From the NCBI GenBank assembly GCA_963788975.1, contig CAWBIJ010000004.1:1364001-1428000 (forward strand): a DNA stretch of 64,000 nt, in the 5' to 3' direction. Source of the DNA: VRUE01 sp963788975. GTDB lineage: Bacteria; Actinomycetota; Thermoleophilia; Solirubrobacterales; 70-9. Under the pieces are notes generated by a model, which ran no database searches, had not been told where the DNA came from, and saw nothing but the letters and a program-made list of their open reading frames with translations. The position numbers and the translations under genes are program-made. Shown piece by piece: positions 1-8,540 of the stretch. Numbering within the stretch: the stretch's first letter is position 1; the number at the start of each line of letters is the position of its first letter.

Positions 1-2028
1 GGCGGGGCGGTCCTGCCAACGGATTCCGCGGCCGGCAATGGCGGCGTCGTCGATGCCGGCGTAGAAGGGGACCGCGTCCGTCAGGGCGGCGAGGGCGAAG
101 GGCTGGGAGTGGATGCCGGTGTCGTGGCCGAGGGCGAGGGCGAGTTCGGCTAGGACGCCCCAGTTGGGACGGATGTCCCCGGGGCGGGAGGCGCTTGGGC
201 GCACGCGCTGAAGGCGGCCGTCGGGGTGCGTCACCGTGCCGTCTTTCTCCGCATGCGTCTCCAGCGGGAAGACGACATCGGCCACCGCCGTGGTGGCGTT
301 CTCGAACATTGAGAAGCAGATGACATGGTCGGCGGCCGCGAGGGCGCGGGCCCAGGCTTGGGAGTTGAGGAAGTCGCGCAGGGGGTCGACGCCGAAGAGG
401 AGGAGGGTCTTCAGTTCGCCCGACTCGAAGGCGACGCGGATCTCCTTGGTCGACTTCCCCCCAGTGGTTTCTGAGAGGCCCGGGCCGGCGTCGGGGAGGC
501 AGCCGACCTCGCGCAGGCCGCGGGCGTTGGTCACGTCGGGGACTTCGAGCAGGCCAGAGCCGTCCTTGGCGGCGAGGTCGAGGGCGGCGGTCACGTCGAG
601 CAGGGCGCCGGTGGCGGCATCGCCCTCGCGGGCGATCCGCTCGCCCCAGACGATCACGACGCTCTCGGCGCCGCGCAGGACCTCGGCGACCTCGGAGGCG
701 TGGCCGTCGTCTGGGTTGCGCAGGCCGGCCGCCAGCTCGGCGAGGAAGGCGGTCGCCTCGCCGGGGGCGTAGCGCGCCGCCGCCACGGCGCCGCCGTCGA
801 GGGCGGTGGGGCGCTCCGTGGCGACGGCGAGCCTGGCACCGTTGCGGCGGATCGCCTTGCGGACTCGCAGGTCGAGGATCGGCGAGCTGTGCAGCGGGTC
901 GGTGCCGACCACCAGGATCGCGTCGGCGTCGTCGATGTCGCGGACCTCGACGGAGATCTCCGGCTGGGAGAGACGGATCAGTGTCTCCCTCGAAGGGCCA
1001 TGCGCGGTCCGGGACTCGACGTGCGGAGAGCCGAGCGCCTCGCGCAGGATGCGCTGAACCAGGTAGCCCTCCTCGTTTGAGGCGTCGCCGACGATCGCGG
1101 CGCTCTGGGCGCCGCCCGCCCGCAGCGCCTCGGCCGCCTTCTCGATCGCCTCGGGCCACTCGACCGCATCGCCGCCGCGCAGGCGCGGCTCGGTCACCCG
1201 CTGCTCGGCGCCGAACATCTCGAAGCCGTAGCGGCCGCGGTCGCAGAGCCAGCCGTCGTCGACGTCGGGGTTGTCGCGGGCGATCACCCGCTTCACCTCC
1301 TCGTCGCGCACCGTGAAGCTGACGTTGCACTGGCTTGGGCAGAGCGTGCAGACCGAGCCCGCCTCCTCGATGTCCCAGGGACGGGCGCGGAAGCGGTAGG
1401 TGTAGCTGGTCAGCGCCCCGACCGGGCAGAGGTCGGTGATGTTGCCGTGGAAGGGGGCGATGTAGGGGCGGTCGTCGAAGGTGCCGACGAAGCTGCGGTC
1501 GCCGCGGTCCAGGAGCTGCAGCTGCTCGTCTTCGGCGACCTCCTGGCTGAAGCGCACGCAGCGGTAGCAGAGGATGCAGCGCTCGCGGTCGATCGCCACC
1601 AGCGGCGAGAGCTCGACCGGCTTCTGGAAGTGGCGCTTGGGGTCGGTGAAGCGGCTCTTGCCGGGTCCCCAGCCCATCGTGATGTCCTGCAGTGGGCATT
1701 CGCCGCCCTTGTCGCAGACCGGGCAATCGAGCGGGTGGTTGACGAGCAGGAACTCGACCACCGCACTCTGGGCGTGCTTGACCTGCTCGGTACGGGTGTG
1801 GACGACCATGCCGTCACGCACAGGGGTCGAGCAGGAGGTCTGCAGCTTCGGGATCCCCTCGATCTCGACCAAGCACATGCGGCAGGCCCCGACCGGCTCG
1901 CCCAGCTTCGGCTCGTAACAGAAGACCGGGATCTCGACGTCGCCCCGCTTGGCGGCGTCGTGCAGCATCTCGCCCTCGGTCGCGGCGACCTCGCGGCCGT
2001 CGACGACGATCGTCACCTCGCGGCTCAC
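1..2028 (-). CDS. nuoG: NADH-quinone oxidoreductase subunit G (partial, C-terminus off the window)
   Basis: This is the peripheral-arm subunit of complex I that carries several Fe-S clusters between NuoE/NuoF and NuoI/NuoB. About 676 codons are visible and the frame stays open to position 1. The N-terminal ferredoxin-like 2Fe-2S domain has C37, C49, C52 and C66. It is followed by the HPLDCPVCDKGGECPLQD segment, the 4Fe-4S motif CILCYRCVRF, CPVGAL, and CTLCPSQCNV, which opens the molybdopterin-oxidoreductase-like domain. The GTG start at 2028 overlaps the nuoF stop as GTGA, so the two are translationally coupled. It is the last nuo gene visible; further nuo genes would be expected beyond the left edge. 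Identity is secure. Confidence 0.96.
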   Translation of the reverse strand, partial: MSREVTIVVDGREVAATEGEMLHDAAKRGDVEIPVFCYEPKLGEPVGACRMCLVEIEGIPKLQTSCSTPVRDGMVVHTRTEQVKHAQSAVVEFLLVNHPLDCPVCDKGGECPLQDITMGWGPGKSRFTDPKRHFQKPVELSPLVAIDRERCILCYRCVRFSQEVAEDEQLQLLDRGDRSFVGTFDDRPYIAPFHGNITDLCPVGALTSYTYRFRARPWDIEEAGSVCTLCPSQCNVSFTVRDEEVKRVIARDNPDVDDGWLCDRGRYGFEMFGAEQRVTEPRLRGGDAVEWPEAIEKAAEALRAGGAQSAAIVGDASNEEGYLVQRILREALGSPHVESRTAHGPSRETLIRLSQPEISVEVRDIDDADAILVVGTDPLHSSPILDLRVRKAIRRNGARLAVATERPTALDGGAVAAARYAPGEATAFLAELAAGLRNPDDGHASEVAEVLRGAESVVIVWGERIAREGDAATGALLDVTAALDLAAKDGSGLLEVPDVTNARGLREVGCLPDAGPGLSETTGGKSTKEIRVAFESGELKTLLLFGVDPLRDFLNSQAWARALAAADHVICFSMFENATTAVADVVFPLETHAEKDGTVTHPDGRLQRVRPSASRPGDIRPNWGVLAELALALGHDTGIHSQPFALAALTDAVPFYAGIDDAAIAGRGIRWQDRPA

Positions 2029-3377
2029 TTGGCGACTCCCCCGACCTGCACTGGGGAGGCCGCCCCCGGACGCGGGAGCCCAGCCGGATCCATATCTGAT
2101 CCCTCCGGCTGGGCGGGAGCAGAGGAGGCGGCCGCAATTGTTTCCTCGAACTCCTCGCGGTACTTCCGCACCATCGCCCCCACCGGCATCGCCATCGAGT
2201 CGCCGAGCACGCAGAGGCAGTGGCCGATGATGTTGTCCTGGACCGAGGCGACGATGTCGAGGTCCATCGGCGTCGCCTCGCCGCGTACGACCCGTTCCAG
2301 CATCTTCACCGTCCAGTTGGTCCCCTCGCGGCAGGGCGTGCACTTGCCGCAGGACTCGTGGTGGTAGAAGCGCGCCGTGCGCAGCGCCATGTGCGGGATC
2401 GAGACGCTGTCGTCGGCGACGATGATCGAGCCCGAGCCGAGCATCGAGCCCGCCTCGGCCATCGCCTCGAAGGAGTAGGGCAGGTCGAGTCCCTCCTCGG
2501 CGGTGAGGACCGGGGAGGAGGAGCCGCCGGGGTAGAAGGCCTTCACCTCGCGATTCTCGAGCGGCCCGCCGGCGAGGCCGTAGATCAGCTCCCGGGTCGG
2601 GATGCCCAGCTCGACCTCGTAGTTGCCCGGGCGACGCACGCCGCCGGAGACCGAGACCACCTTGGTCCCGGGCGACTGCTCGGTTCCGAAGCCCTTGAAC
2701 CACTCGGCCCCGTGGGCGACGATTCGCGGCACGTTGGAGAGCGTCTCGACGTTGTTGATCAGCGTCGGCCCGCCGTAGAGGCCCTGCACCGCCGGGAACG
2801 GCGGCTTCAGCCGCGGGTTGCCGCGCTTGCCCTCGAGCGCGTCGAGCAGCGCCGTCTCCTCGCCGCAGATGTAGGCGCCGGCGCCGCGGTGCACGACCAG
2901 CTCCAGGTCGCGGCGGCTGCCGAGGATGTCCTTGCCCAGGTACCCCGCCTCATAGGCCTCGGCGACCGCGGCGTCGAGGATGTCGGCCTGCGAGTCGTAC
3001 TCGCCGCGGATGAAGATGAAGGCGTGGCCGGCGCCGGCGGCGAGGGCGGCGATCGCGATCCCCTCGATCAGCTGGTGCGGGTTGCGCTGCATCAGCTCGC
3101 GGTCCTTGAAGGCGCCCGGCTCGGACTCGTCGGCGTTGCAGCAGAGGTACTTGTCCATCTCGCCGCGCGGCAGGAAGGAGGCCTTTTTCCCCATCGAGAA
3201 GCCGGCGCCGCCGCGCCCGCGCAGGCCGGAATCCTCGAGCTCCGTCAGCACCTCCTCGGCCTCCATCTCCTTGTAGGCCTTCTCGAGGGTGGCGTAGCCG
3301 TTGCGGCGCTTGTAGCCGGCGAGTGTGCGCAGCTCCGGGTCCTCGGCGTGCTTCAGCAGCAGCCTTGTCTCAGGCAT
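2025..3377 (-). CDS. nuoF: NADH-quinone oxidoreductase subunit F
   Basis: This is the NADH-oxidising, FMN-binding 51-kDa subunit of complex I. The glycine-rich nucleotide/FMN region GRGGAGFSMGKKASFL is near residue 55, and ICGEETALLDALEG lies mid-protein. The 4Fe-4S ligands are in ESCGKCTPCREG plus a later Cys in the CLCVLGDS segment. The last roughly 40 residues form a Pro/Ala/Gly-rich tail beyond the conserved core. The ATG at 3377 (MPETRLLL) is preferred because it overlaps the nuoE stop by 8 bp; a GTG nine bases upstream is also open. It sits in the nuo operon between nuoE and nuoG. Confidence 0.96.
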   Translation of the reverse strand: MPETRLLLKHAEDPELRTLAGYKRRNGYATLEKAYKEMEAEEVLTELEDSGLRGRGGAGFSMGKKASFLPRGEMDKYLCCNADESEPGAFKDRELMQRNPHQLIEGIAIAALAAGAGHAFIFIRGEYDSQADILDAAVAEAYEAGYLGKDILGSRRDLELVVHRGAGAYICGEETALLDALEGKRGNPRLKPPFPAVQGLYGGPTLINNVETLSNVPRIVAHGAEWFKGFGTEQSPGTKVVSVSGGVRRPGNYEVELGIPTRELIYGLAGGPLENREVKAFYPGGSSSPVLTAEEGLDLPYSFEAMAEAGSMLGSGSIIVADDSVSIPHMALRTARFYHHESCGKCTPCREGTNWTVKMLERVVRGEATPMDLDIVASVQDNIIGHCLCVLGDSMAMPVGAMVRKYREEFEETIAAASSAPAQPEGSDMDPAGLPRPGAASPVQVGGVAK

Positions 3378-3966
3378 CGGCGTCACCCGCCAGCGGCCGC
3401 TTCTCCAGCGCCTTCTGTGGCAGTACGTCCTCGCCCGCCTTCAGCTGCTCGATCGCGGTCGCTGCCTCCGCCGCCTCGAGCGGGCCGAAGTAGCGCTCGT
3501 CGATCGAGGCCATCGGCGCGATGTCGCAGGCGCCGAGGCACTCGAAGCCGGTGACGAAGAGGTCCTCGTCGCCCGCGGCGGCGGCGCGGAAGGCCTCGAG
3601 CAGCTCGTCGCCGCCCCGCATCCAGCAGCTGATGTTGGTGCAGACCGCGACCTTGTGCGTGCCGACTGGCTCGGTGTGCAGGAGGTCGTAGAAGCTCGCC
3701 ACCGACTCCAGGTACGCGGGGGTGACCCGCATCACCGCGGCGGCCTGGCGGATCCCCTCCGGGGTGCACCAGCCGTACAGCCTCTGCACCGCCCACAGCG
3801 CCGGGATCGAGGCCGATTTGCGGTCGGGGTAGCGGCTCATCAGCGTCTCGATCCGCTCGCGCAGCTCGGGTGGACAGCCGACCTCATGAAGCTCGGGGAT
3901 CGCCTCGGGGGTGCGGTCCGGGACTCTTCCTTCGCTGATGGCCGGATCGACCGGAAGCTCAGGCAT
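3370..3966 (-). CDS. nuoE: NADH-quinone oxidoreductase subunit E
   Basis: This is the 24-kDa thioredoxin-fold 2Fe-2S subunit that partners with NuoF. The cluster ligands are visible as CTNISC and CLGACD. The protein is 198 aa, normal for the family. The ATG at 3966 is chosen because a GGAGG ribosome-binding site lies 4 nt upstream; an in-frame TTG at 4017 falls inside a 28-bp palindrome and is unlikely to be used. It is separated from nuoD by about 105 bases filled by a nested inverted repeat, the only sizeable gap in the visible operon, and overlaps nuoF by 8 bp. Confidence 0.95.
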   Translation of the reverse strand: MPELPVDPAISEGRVPDRTPEAIPELHEVGCPPELRERIETLMSRYPDRKSASIPALWAVQRLYGWCTPEGIRQAAAVMRVTPAYLESVASFYDLLHTEPVGTHKVAVCTNISCWMRGGDELLEAFRAAAAGDEDLFVTGFECLGACDIAPMASIDERYFGPLEAAEAATAIEQLKAGEDVLPQKALEKRPLAGDADA

Positions 3967-3978
3967 GGTGCCTCCGCA

Positions 3979-4073
3979 GAGAGGGATGGGGTGCCTCTCG
4001 AACGGGCGGATACTCAAAGTGCAGTGCCAATTGGCACTGCACTTGTCCGGGCGGGAGGCACCCCATCCCTCTC
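3979..4073. repeat. Nested inverted repeat between nuoD and nuoE
   Basis: The outer arms at 3979-3997 and 4055-4073 are 19-bp perfect inverted copies. Between them lies a 28-bp perfect palindrome at 4017-4044, centred on 4030/4031. The right arm contains part of the nuoD stop codon, and the left arm ends 12 bases upstream of the nuoE start, just before its ribosome-binding site. It could act as an attenuator, an RNA-processing hairpin or a stability element within the operon transcript. The structure is read directly; the function is inferred. Confidence 0.9.
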
Positions 4074-5262
4074 ACCGGTCCACCCCCCCGAGAATCGGGT
4101 CCAGCATGCCAAGGCTGGCGATCATGTCGGCGACGTAGCTGCCCACCGCCATGTCCTTGAAGGCCTGCAGGTTGACAAAGGAGGGGTCGCGGAAGTGGAC
4201 CCGCGCCGGCTTCGCGGAGCCGTCGGCGAGGACAAAGCAGCCGAGCTCGCCCCGCGGTGACTCGATCGCGTAGTAGACCTCGCCCGGCGGCACCCGGTAG
4301 CCCTCGGTGACCAGCTTGAAGTGGTGGATCAGCGCCTCCATCGAGGTCGAGAGCTCCGAGCGCGGCGGCAGCACGTACTTGCGGTCGTCGGCGATGTGGG
4401 GGCCCTCCGGCAGCGCGTCGAGCGCCTGCTCGACGATCCGGGTCGACTCGACCATCTCCGCCAGCCGCACCCGGTAGCGGTCGTAGCCGTCGCCGACCGT
4501 GCCGACCGGGATCTTGAAGTCGAGCTCGGGATAGGCGAGATAGTCGAAGGTCTTGCGCAGGTCCCAGGGCTCGCCGGCGGCGCGCAGCAGCGGCCCGGTC
4601 ACGCCCAGCTCCAGCAGCCGCTCGCGCGAGACGATCCCGACGCCCTTGGTCCGCGAGAGGAAGATCTCGTTGCGGTCGAGCAGCGCTTCGTACTGGCCGA
4701 CCCTCACCGGCATGTCGGCGATGAACTCGCGCAACTTCGTCTCGAAGCCGAGCGGGATGTCCTCGATCACGCCGCCGACCTGGAAGTAGCGGGTGTGCAT
4801 CCGCTGCCCCGCCGCCATCTCGAACAGGTCGAGGATCTTGTCGCGCTCGCGGAAGCAGTACCAGAGCATCGAGATCGCGCCGAGGTCGAGCGCCGTCGTC
4901 CCCAGCCAGACCAGGTGCGAGTGGATCCGGTTGAGCTCGAGGAAGATCGTCCGCAGGTACTTCGCCCGCGGCGGGATCTCCAGCTCGATCAGTCGCTCGA
5001 CCGCACCGCAGAAAGCCTCCATCTGGAAGAAGTAGGAGACATAGTCCATCCGCTCGACGAAGGGGATGACCTTCCAGTAGGGATGGGCCTCGCAGGACTT
5101 TTCGATCCCGGTGTGGACGTACCCGATCACCGGTTTCAGGTCACGCACGACCTCGCCTTCGAGATCCACAACCAATCGCAGCACCCCATGCGTAGCCGGG
5201 TGATGCGGCCCGATGTTCACCGTCATCACCTCGGTGGTCCGATCGGCAGTCAGCTCAGCCAT
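4072..5262 (-). CDS. nuoD: NADH-quinone oxidoreductase subunit D
   Basis: This is the 49-kDa subunit, which forms the quinone-binding site with NuoB. The opening GPHHPATHGVLRLVVDLEGE is characteristic, and the protein ends in LDPILGGVDR, like other NuoD proteins. It is 396 aa from the ATG at 5262 (MAELTADRTTEV); that start overlaps the nuoC stop by 8 bp, so longer in-frame starts at up to 5304 are disfavoured. C and D are separate genes here, not fused. Its stop codon lies in the arm of the large inverted repeat that precedes nuoE. Confidence 0.96.
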   Translation of the reverse strand: MAELTADRTTEVMTVNIGPHHPATHGVLRLVVDLEGEVVRDLKPVIGYVHTGIEKSCEAHPYWKVIPFVERMDYVSYFFQMEAFCGAVERLIELEIPPRAKYLRTIFLELNRIHSHLVWLGTTALDLGAISMLWYCFRERDKILDLFEMAAGQRMHTRYFQVGGVIEDIPLGFETKLREFIADMPVRVGQYEALLDRNEIFLSRTKGVGIVSRERLLELGVTGPLLRAAGEPWDLRKTFDYLAYPELDFKIPVGTVGDGYDRYRVRLAEMVESTRIVEQALDALPEGPHIADDRKYVLPPRSELSTSMEALIHHFKLVTEGYRVPPGEVYYAIESPRGELGCFVLADGSAKPARVHFRDPSFVNLQAFKDMAVGSYVADMIASLGMLDPILGGVDR

Positions 5263-5860
5263 ATCGACGCTCGTTGTAAGTGAAAGTGACCGGCTCGCCG
5301 CCAACTGGGAAGTCCCGCCGCTGTGGCCAGCCCACGTAGTCGTCGGGCAAAAGGATCCGCGTCAACTCCGGGTGCCCCCGAAACACGATCCCGAAAAAAT
5401 CAAACACTTCCCTCTCTTGAAACTCCGCCGTCGGGAACAGCTCCACGCAGGAGTCGATTTCCGGGAGCGCTCCGTCCGCGGGTGGCGCCGTAGGGGGGCC
5501 CACCCCCGAGGAAGCTTTAGCTACCGCAGGGGGTGGGGGGTCCCCTGCGGTGACAGGACCCGCGGCCGGATCGGCCAGAAGCGCCTTTACCCTGAGGCGC
5601 TCGACCCGATCACGGTTCAGCAGCTCGTAATGGACGGCGAAGCGGGGGGTGGCTGGCAGGTAGTCAGCCGCATGCAGGCTTGAGAGGAAGCGGTATTCGT
5701 GGCCGGAAGAATCATGCAGCCAGTTCAGTACCGGGAGCACCTGAGCGGCCTCGACGACGAGCACCGCCCGCTCCTGGGCGAAGCCGGTGTCGAGCACGGC
5801 GCCGGGGTGGTCCTTCTCGATCTCGCCCCGGATCAGCTCCAGCCCGGGTGCGTCAGGCAC
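5255..5860 (-). CDS. nuoC: NADH-quinone oxidoreductase subunit C
   Basis: This is the 30-kDa subunit of the complex I connecting arm. The signature is FPTAEFQEREVFDFFGIVF followed by HPELTRILLPDDYVGWPQRR. The protein is 201 aa. A Pro/Ala-rich stretch around residues 98-120 (DPAAGPVTAGDPPPPAVAKA and following) is an insertion not expected in the compact family core. The ATG at 5860 overlaps the nuoB stop by 8 bp, and the gene overlaps nuoD by 8 bp. Confidence 0.94.
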   Translation of the reverse strand: MPDAPGLELIRGEIEKDHPGAVLDTGFAQERAVLVVEAAQVLPVLNWLHDSSGHEYRFLSSLHAADYLPATPRFAVHYELLNRDRVERLRVKALLADPAAGPVTAGDPPPPAVAKASSGVGPPTAPPADGALPEIDSCVELFPTAEFQEREVFDFFGIVFRGHPELTRILLPDDYVGWPQRRDFPVGGEPVTFTYNERRYG

Positions 5861-6521
5861 GAATCAGCCCTCGGGCCGTCTCGTATGCCTCCGCCGCCTC
5901 CGGGCTCGGTTCGCTGCGCGGCCCGCCCCGTGCCCACTCCTCGGTGCCGGCGGCGTTGTAGCGCTGGCGCCAGCCCTGGTCGGGGTTGCCTTGGATCTTG
6001 CGCTGCAGCTTGGTGAAGCCGTAGAGGACCGCCTCAGGCCGCGGCGGGCAGCCGGGGATGTGGAGGTCGATCGGCATGAACTTGTCGGCGCCCTGGACCA
6101 CGGCGTAGTTGGAGAACATGCCGCCGCTGGAGGAGCAGGCGCCCATCGAGATCGCCCACTTCGGCTCCAGCATCTGGTCATAGAGACGACGGACGACCGG
6201 CGCCATCTTGATCGAGACCCGGCCCGAGAGGATGATCATGTCGGCCTGGCGGGGGGAGGCGCGCAGCGCCTCGGCGCCGAAGCGGGCGAGGTCGTAGCGG
6301 GCGGTGACGAGGGAGATCGGCGCCTCGATCGCGCAGCAGGCGAGGCCGAAGGTGAGCGGGAACATCGAGTTCGAGCGCGCCCAGCCGAGCATCTTGTCGA
6401 AGTTGGTCATCACGACCTTCTCCTCGACGTAGCGCTCCAGCTCCTCGCCCTCGAGGTCGCCGCGCAGCATGTCGCGGGCGCGCAGCTGCCGGTCCCGCAT
6501 CGTCTGTCGCTCTATTTCCAA
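5853..6521 (-). CDS. nuoB: NADH-quinone oxidoreductase subunit B
   Basis: This subunit carries cluster N2, the last Fe-S centre before quinone. Cluster ligands are visible in LACCAIE, GACSSSGGMF and PGCPPRPE. The TTG at 6521 is preferred because a GGGAG ribosome-binding site lies 7 nt upstream, giving 222 aa and a 10-bp overlap with the end of nuoA; an ATG at 6500 is a possible alternative. It sits in the nuoA-B-C-D-E-F-G order. Confidence 0.95.
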   Translation of the reverse strand: MEIERQTMRDRQLRARDMLRGDLEGEELERYVEEKVVMTNFDKMLGWARSNSMFPLTFGLACCAIEAPISLVTARYDLARFGAEALRASPRQADMIILSGRVSIKMAPVVRRLYDQMLEPKWAISMGACSSSGGMFSNYAVVQGADKFMPIDLHIPGCPPRPEAVLYGFTKLQRKIQGNPDQGWRQRYNAAGTEEWARGGPRSEPSPEAAEAYETARGLIRA

Positions 6522-6889
6522 TCCAGGGCTCCCTTGCGCCAGACGTAGACGAAGGCGACGAGCAGCAGCACGACGAAGGTGATCAGCTCGCCGAGGACCA
6601 GCAGGCTGTCGGCGTCGTCGAGGATCACGCCCACCGGGTAGAGGAAGACGACCTCGATGTCGAAGAGGATGAAGAGCATCGCGATCAGGTAGAAGCTGAT
6701 GCCGAAGCGCATGCCGCGAGCCGGCTCGACCGGGATGCCGGACTCATACGGCTCTGTCTGGCGACGGCTGGCGGAGGTGGGCCGCGACCCCCGCTTGGGG
6801 CCGATCAGGTGGTTGAGCATGACGAAGGCGCCGCCCACCCCGAGGCCGAGCAGGGCGAAGACGAGTATCGGCAGGTAGCTCTTCAGCAC
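6512..6889 (-). CDS. nuoA: NADH-quinone oxidoreductase subunit A
   Basis: This is a small membrane subunit of complex I with three transmembrane helices, at roughly residues 5-28, 66-88 and 95-117. The family signature EPYESGIPV and FDIEVVFLYP are both present. It is 125 aa and starts with GTG at 6889; no clear Shine-Dalgarno is seen upstream. It is the first gene of the visible nuo operon, with the divergent intergenic region 6890-7024 behind it. Confidence 0.95.
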   Translation of the reverse strand: MLKSYLPILVFALLGLGVGGAFVMLNHLIGPKRGSRPTSASRRQTEPYESGIPVEPARGMRFGISFYLIAMLFILFDIEVVFLYPVGVILDDADSLLVLGELITFVVLLLVAFVYVWRKGALDWK

Positions 6890-6939
6890 AGGGAGGTTCG
6901 TTGTCGCGGGAGGGCGGCGGGGCGCCGCTCGCAGGCGCT

Positions 6940-7000
6940 GTTATACACCCACATTGTGACAACTTGCTACATAGTGATATTCCGCATCAGCAAGCGGAAT
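6940..7000. promoter_or_regulatory. Divergent promoter region for nuo operon and 7025 gene
   Basis: The minus strand has TATAAC at 6945-6940, a candidate -10 for nuoA, without a good -35. The plus strand has TTGTGA at 6954-6959 and GATATT 16 bases later as a weak -35/-10 pair. A 7-bp inverted repeat (ATTCCGC/GCGGAAT, 6979-7000) lies downstream and could be an operator. The bases are visible; promoter activity is inferred. Confidence 0.35.
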
Positions 7001-7024
7001 CCCGACCCCTTCGGACGGATATAG

Positions 7025-7459
7025 ATGGTCGCGATCCACCTCGTCGTCGGGGTCTCGGTGATCGTCCTCAACCTCGCTGCCTTCGGGCTCGGCGGCGTCG
7101 CCTGGTTCCGCCACCAGTCATCCGTCCCCTTCTGGTACCTGCTCCGCGCCGCCCAGGTCGCCGTCTTCGCCCAGGCGCTGCTCGGCGGGCTGCTCGTCTT
7201 CACCGGCCACGAAGCGAACGACGATCTCCACTACCTCTACGGCGTCCTGCCCCTCGTCGTCTCCTTCCTCGCCGAGGGAGCACGCACAGGCGCCGCCCAG
7301 CGCGAGCTCGGCGACGTCGACTTCGAAGCCCTCCCCTCCGCGTCTCAGCAGTCCCTGGCTCTCGCGATAGTCCGCCGCGAGATGGGAATCATGGCCGTCA
7401 GTTGCGGCGTGATCCTCTTTCTAGGACTCCGCGCCGCCGGCACCAGCACCTTGGTCTGA
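7025..7459 (+). CDS. Four-helix membrane protein of unknown function
   Basis: This 144-aa protein has about four hydrophobic segments (residues 5-27, 41-61, 70-87, 122-137). It has no recognisable catalytic motif, and I do not recognise a named family. It starts with ATG, divergently from nuoA, so it may share promoter-region control with the nuo operon. The codon pattern is high-GC and typical of its neighbours, which supports it being a real gene. Confidence 0.75.
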   Translation: MVAIHLVVGVSVIVLNLAAFGLGGVAWFRHQSSVPFWYLLRAAQVAVFAQALLGGLLVFTGHEANDDLHYLYGVLPLVVSFLAEGARTGAAQRELGDVDFEALPSASQQSLALAIVRREMGIMAVSCGVILFLGLRAAGTSTLV

Positions 7460-7537
7460 ATCTTTTGAATATCTTGACAATCCTTGGTCAATAGCAGAGG
7501 GTGCGGCTAACTCAGCCGCCAAACCTGGAGGAAGTTG

Positions 7538-7996
7538 ATGACCAAATTGTTCAAAGCGTCCAAGGACGACGCAATCAAAGGTAGAACGCTGAATCTGACA
7601 CTCTTCAGCGGTCTGGCGGCGGCGATCGCGGCGGCGATCACTGTGTTTAACGACTCGTTCAAATCGGTCTTCGGGGACGATTTGACTGCTGCAGAAACCG
7701 TTGTGACCAAGCGCACGCTCCTGGTCGCAGTCATCGCTGCATTCGCAGTGATCGTCGTGGCCGACATGTTCGCTCGCGCCTGGGCAACAGCCTCCACCGG
7801 GAAGTTGGTCGTCGTACCGGCTCCCGCTGGTCTCACCGCGAAAAAGATCGACGGCGAGGATCAGTCCGGCTTCACCGTTGCGGCGATGCGGGTGAGGCCG
7901 AGTGAGCCGGACAAAGTCGAGTACCTGCTCGTGAAAAGCGGCTCTGAAGCTGCGTGGGTCATCGGTACCAACGTGAGGCTTTCCTCGGGCGGTTGA
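7538..7996 (+). CDS. Small two-helix membrane protein, hypothetical
   Basis: The product is about 152 aa with hydrophobic segments at roughly residues 18-37 and 58-80, then a soluble C-terminal part of about 70 residues. A GGAGG ribosome-binding site lies about 7 nt upstream of the ATG at 7538; an overlapping TTG at 7535 is less likely. The DNA is visibly less GC-rich than neighbouring genes, and codons such as AAA and ACA are more common, so it may be a recent acquisition. No family was recognised. Confidence 0.65.
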   Translation: MTKLFKASKDDAIKGRTLNLTLFSGLAAAIAAAITVFNDSFKSVFGDDLTAAETVVTKRTLLVAVIAAFAVIVVADMFARAWATASTGKLVVVPAPAGLTAKKIDGEDQSGFTVAAMRVRPSEPDKVEYLLVKSGSEAAWVIGTNVRLSSGG

Positions 7997-8105
7997 CTGC
8001 GCGACGATGACCGTAGGGAGCTGACGCCGGCGCGCCGCAGGCACGGGCGTGTCTCGCCGGTATTGATCGCGCTGCTGGCGACAGCGGTCGTGGCCTGGCG
8101 CCTGC

Positions 8106-8531
8106 TCAGCCGCTGCGGTCCTGGGCGATCTGGATCCCGGCGACGATCGCGAAGAGGGCGCCGGTGGCGAGATGGAAGATCGCGTCGGCGTCGTTGTTGG
8201 GGAAGGTGAAGACCCAGGCGGGGGTGTTGTCGAAGAGCGCCCAGATGCCGGTCACGATCAGGGCGCCGGCGGCGTAGATCGCGTAGTAGATGGCCCACGC
8301 GGGCCGCAGGGCGAAGTAGAAGGCGGGGCCGAAGAGCAGCAGGCCTGCCAACGCGTGGTAGCCGTTAAAGTCGATCCCCAGCACCCGCTCGGTCGGCGCG
8401 TCCTCGCCGAGGTAGAAGCTCGGTTCGGCGATGAAGCCGGCCAGCGCCCAGAGCAGCTGGATTGCCGCCAACACCACGATCCCCTTCTGGGCGAAGGTCC
8501 AGGGCTCCCGCTGCGCCGTTGTCGCCTCCAT
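8106..8531 (-). CDS. DUF4383-like membrane protein
   Basis: This 141-aa protein has four predicted transmembrane helices. The pattern of a short N-terminal cytoplasmic segment, a helix, GYHALAGLLLFG, and NDADAIFHLATGALFAIVAG near the C-terminus resembles DUF4383 membrane proteins of Actinobacteria. The function of that family is unknown. It lies 9 bp downstream of the flavin reductase gene on the same strand and may be cotranscribed with it. Confidence 0.72.
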   Translation of the reverse strand: MEATTAQREPWTFAQKGIVVLAAIQLLWALAGFIAEPSFYLGEDAPTERVLGIDFNGYHALAGLLLFGPAFYFALRPAWAIYYAIYAAGALIVTGIWALFDNTPAWVFTFPNNDADAIFHLATGALFAIVAGIQIAQDRSG

Positions 8532-8540
8532 GGCCAGAGC

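Noticed and set aside
7421..8044. 207-aa minus-strand frame
   Set aside because: It is antisense to the membrane protein at 7538, which has a clear GGAGG ribosome-binding site.
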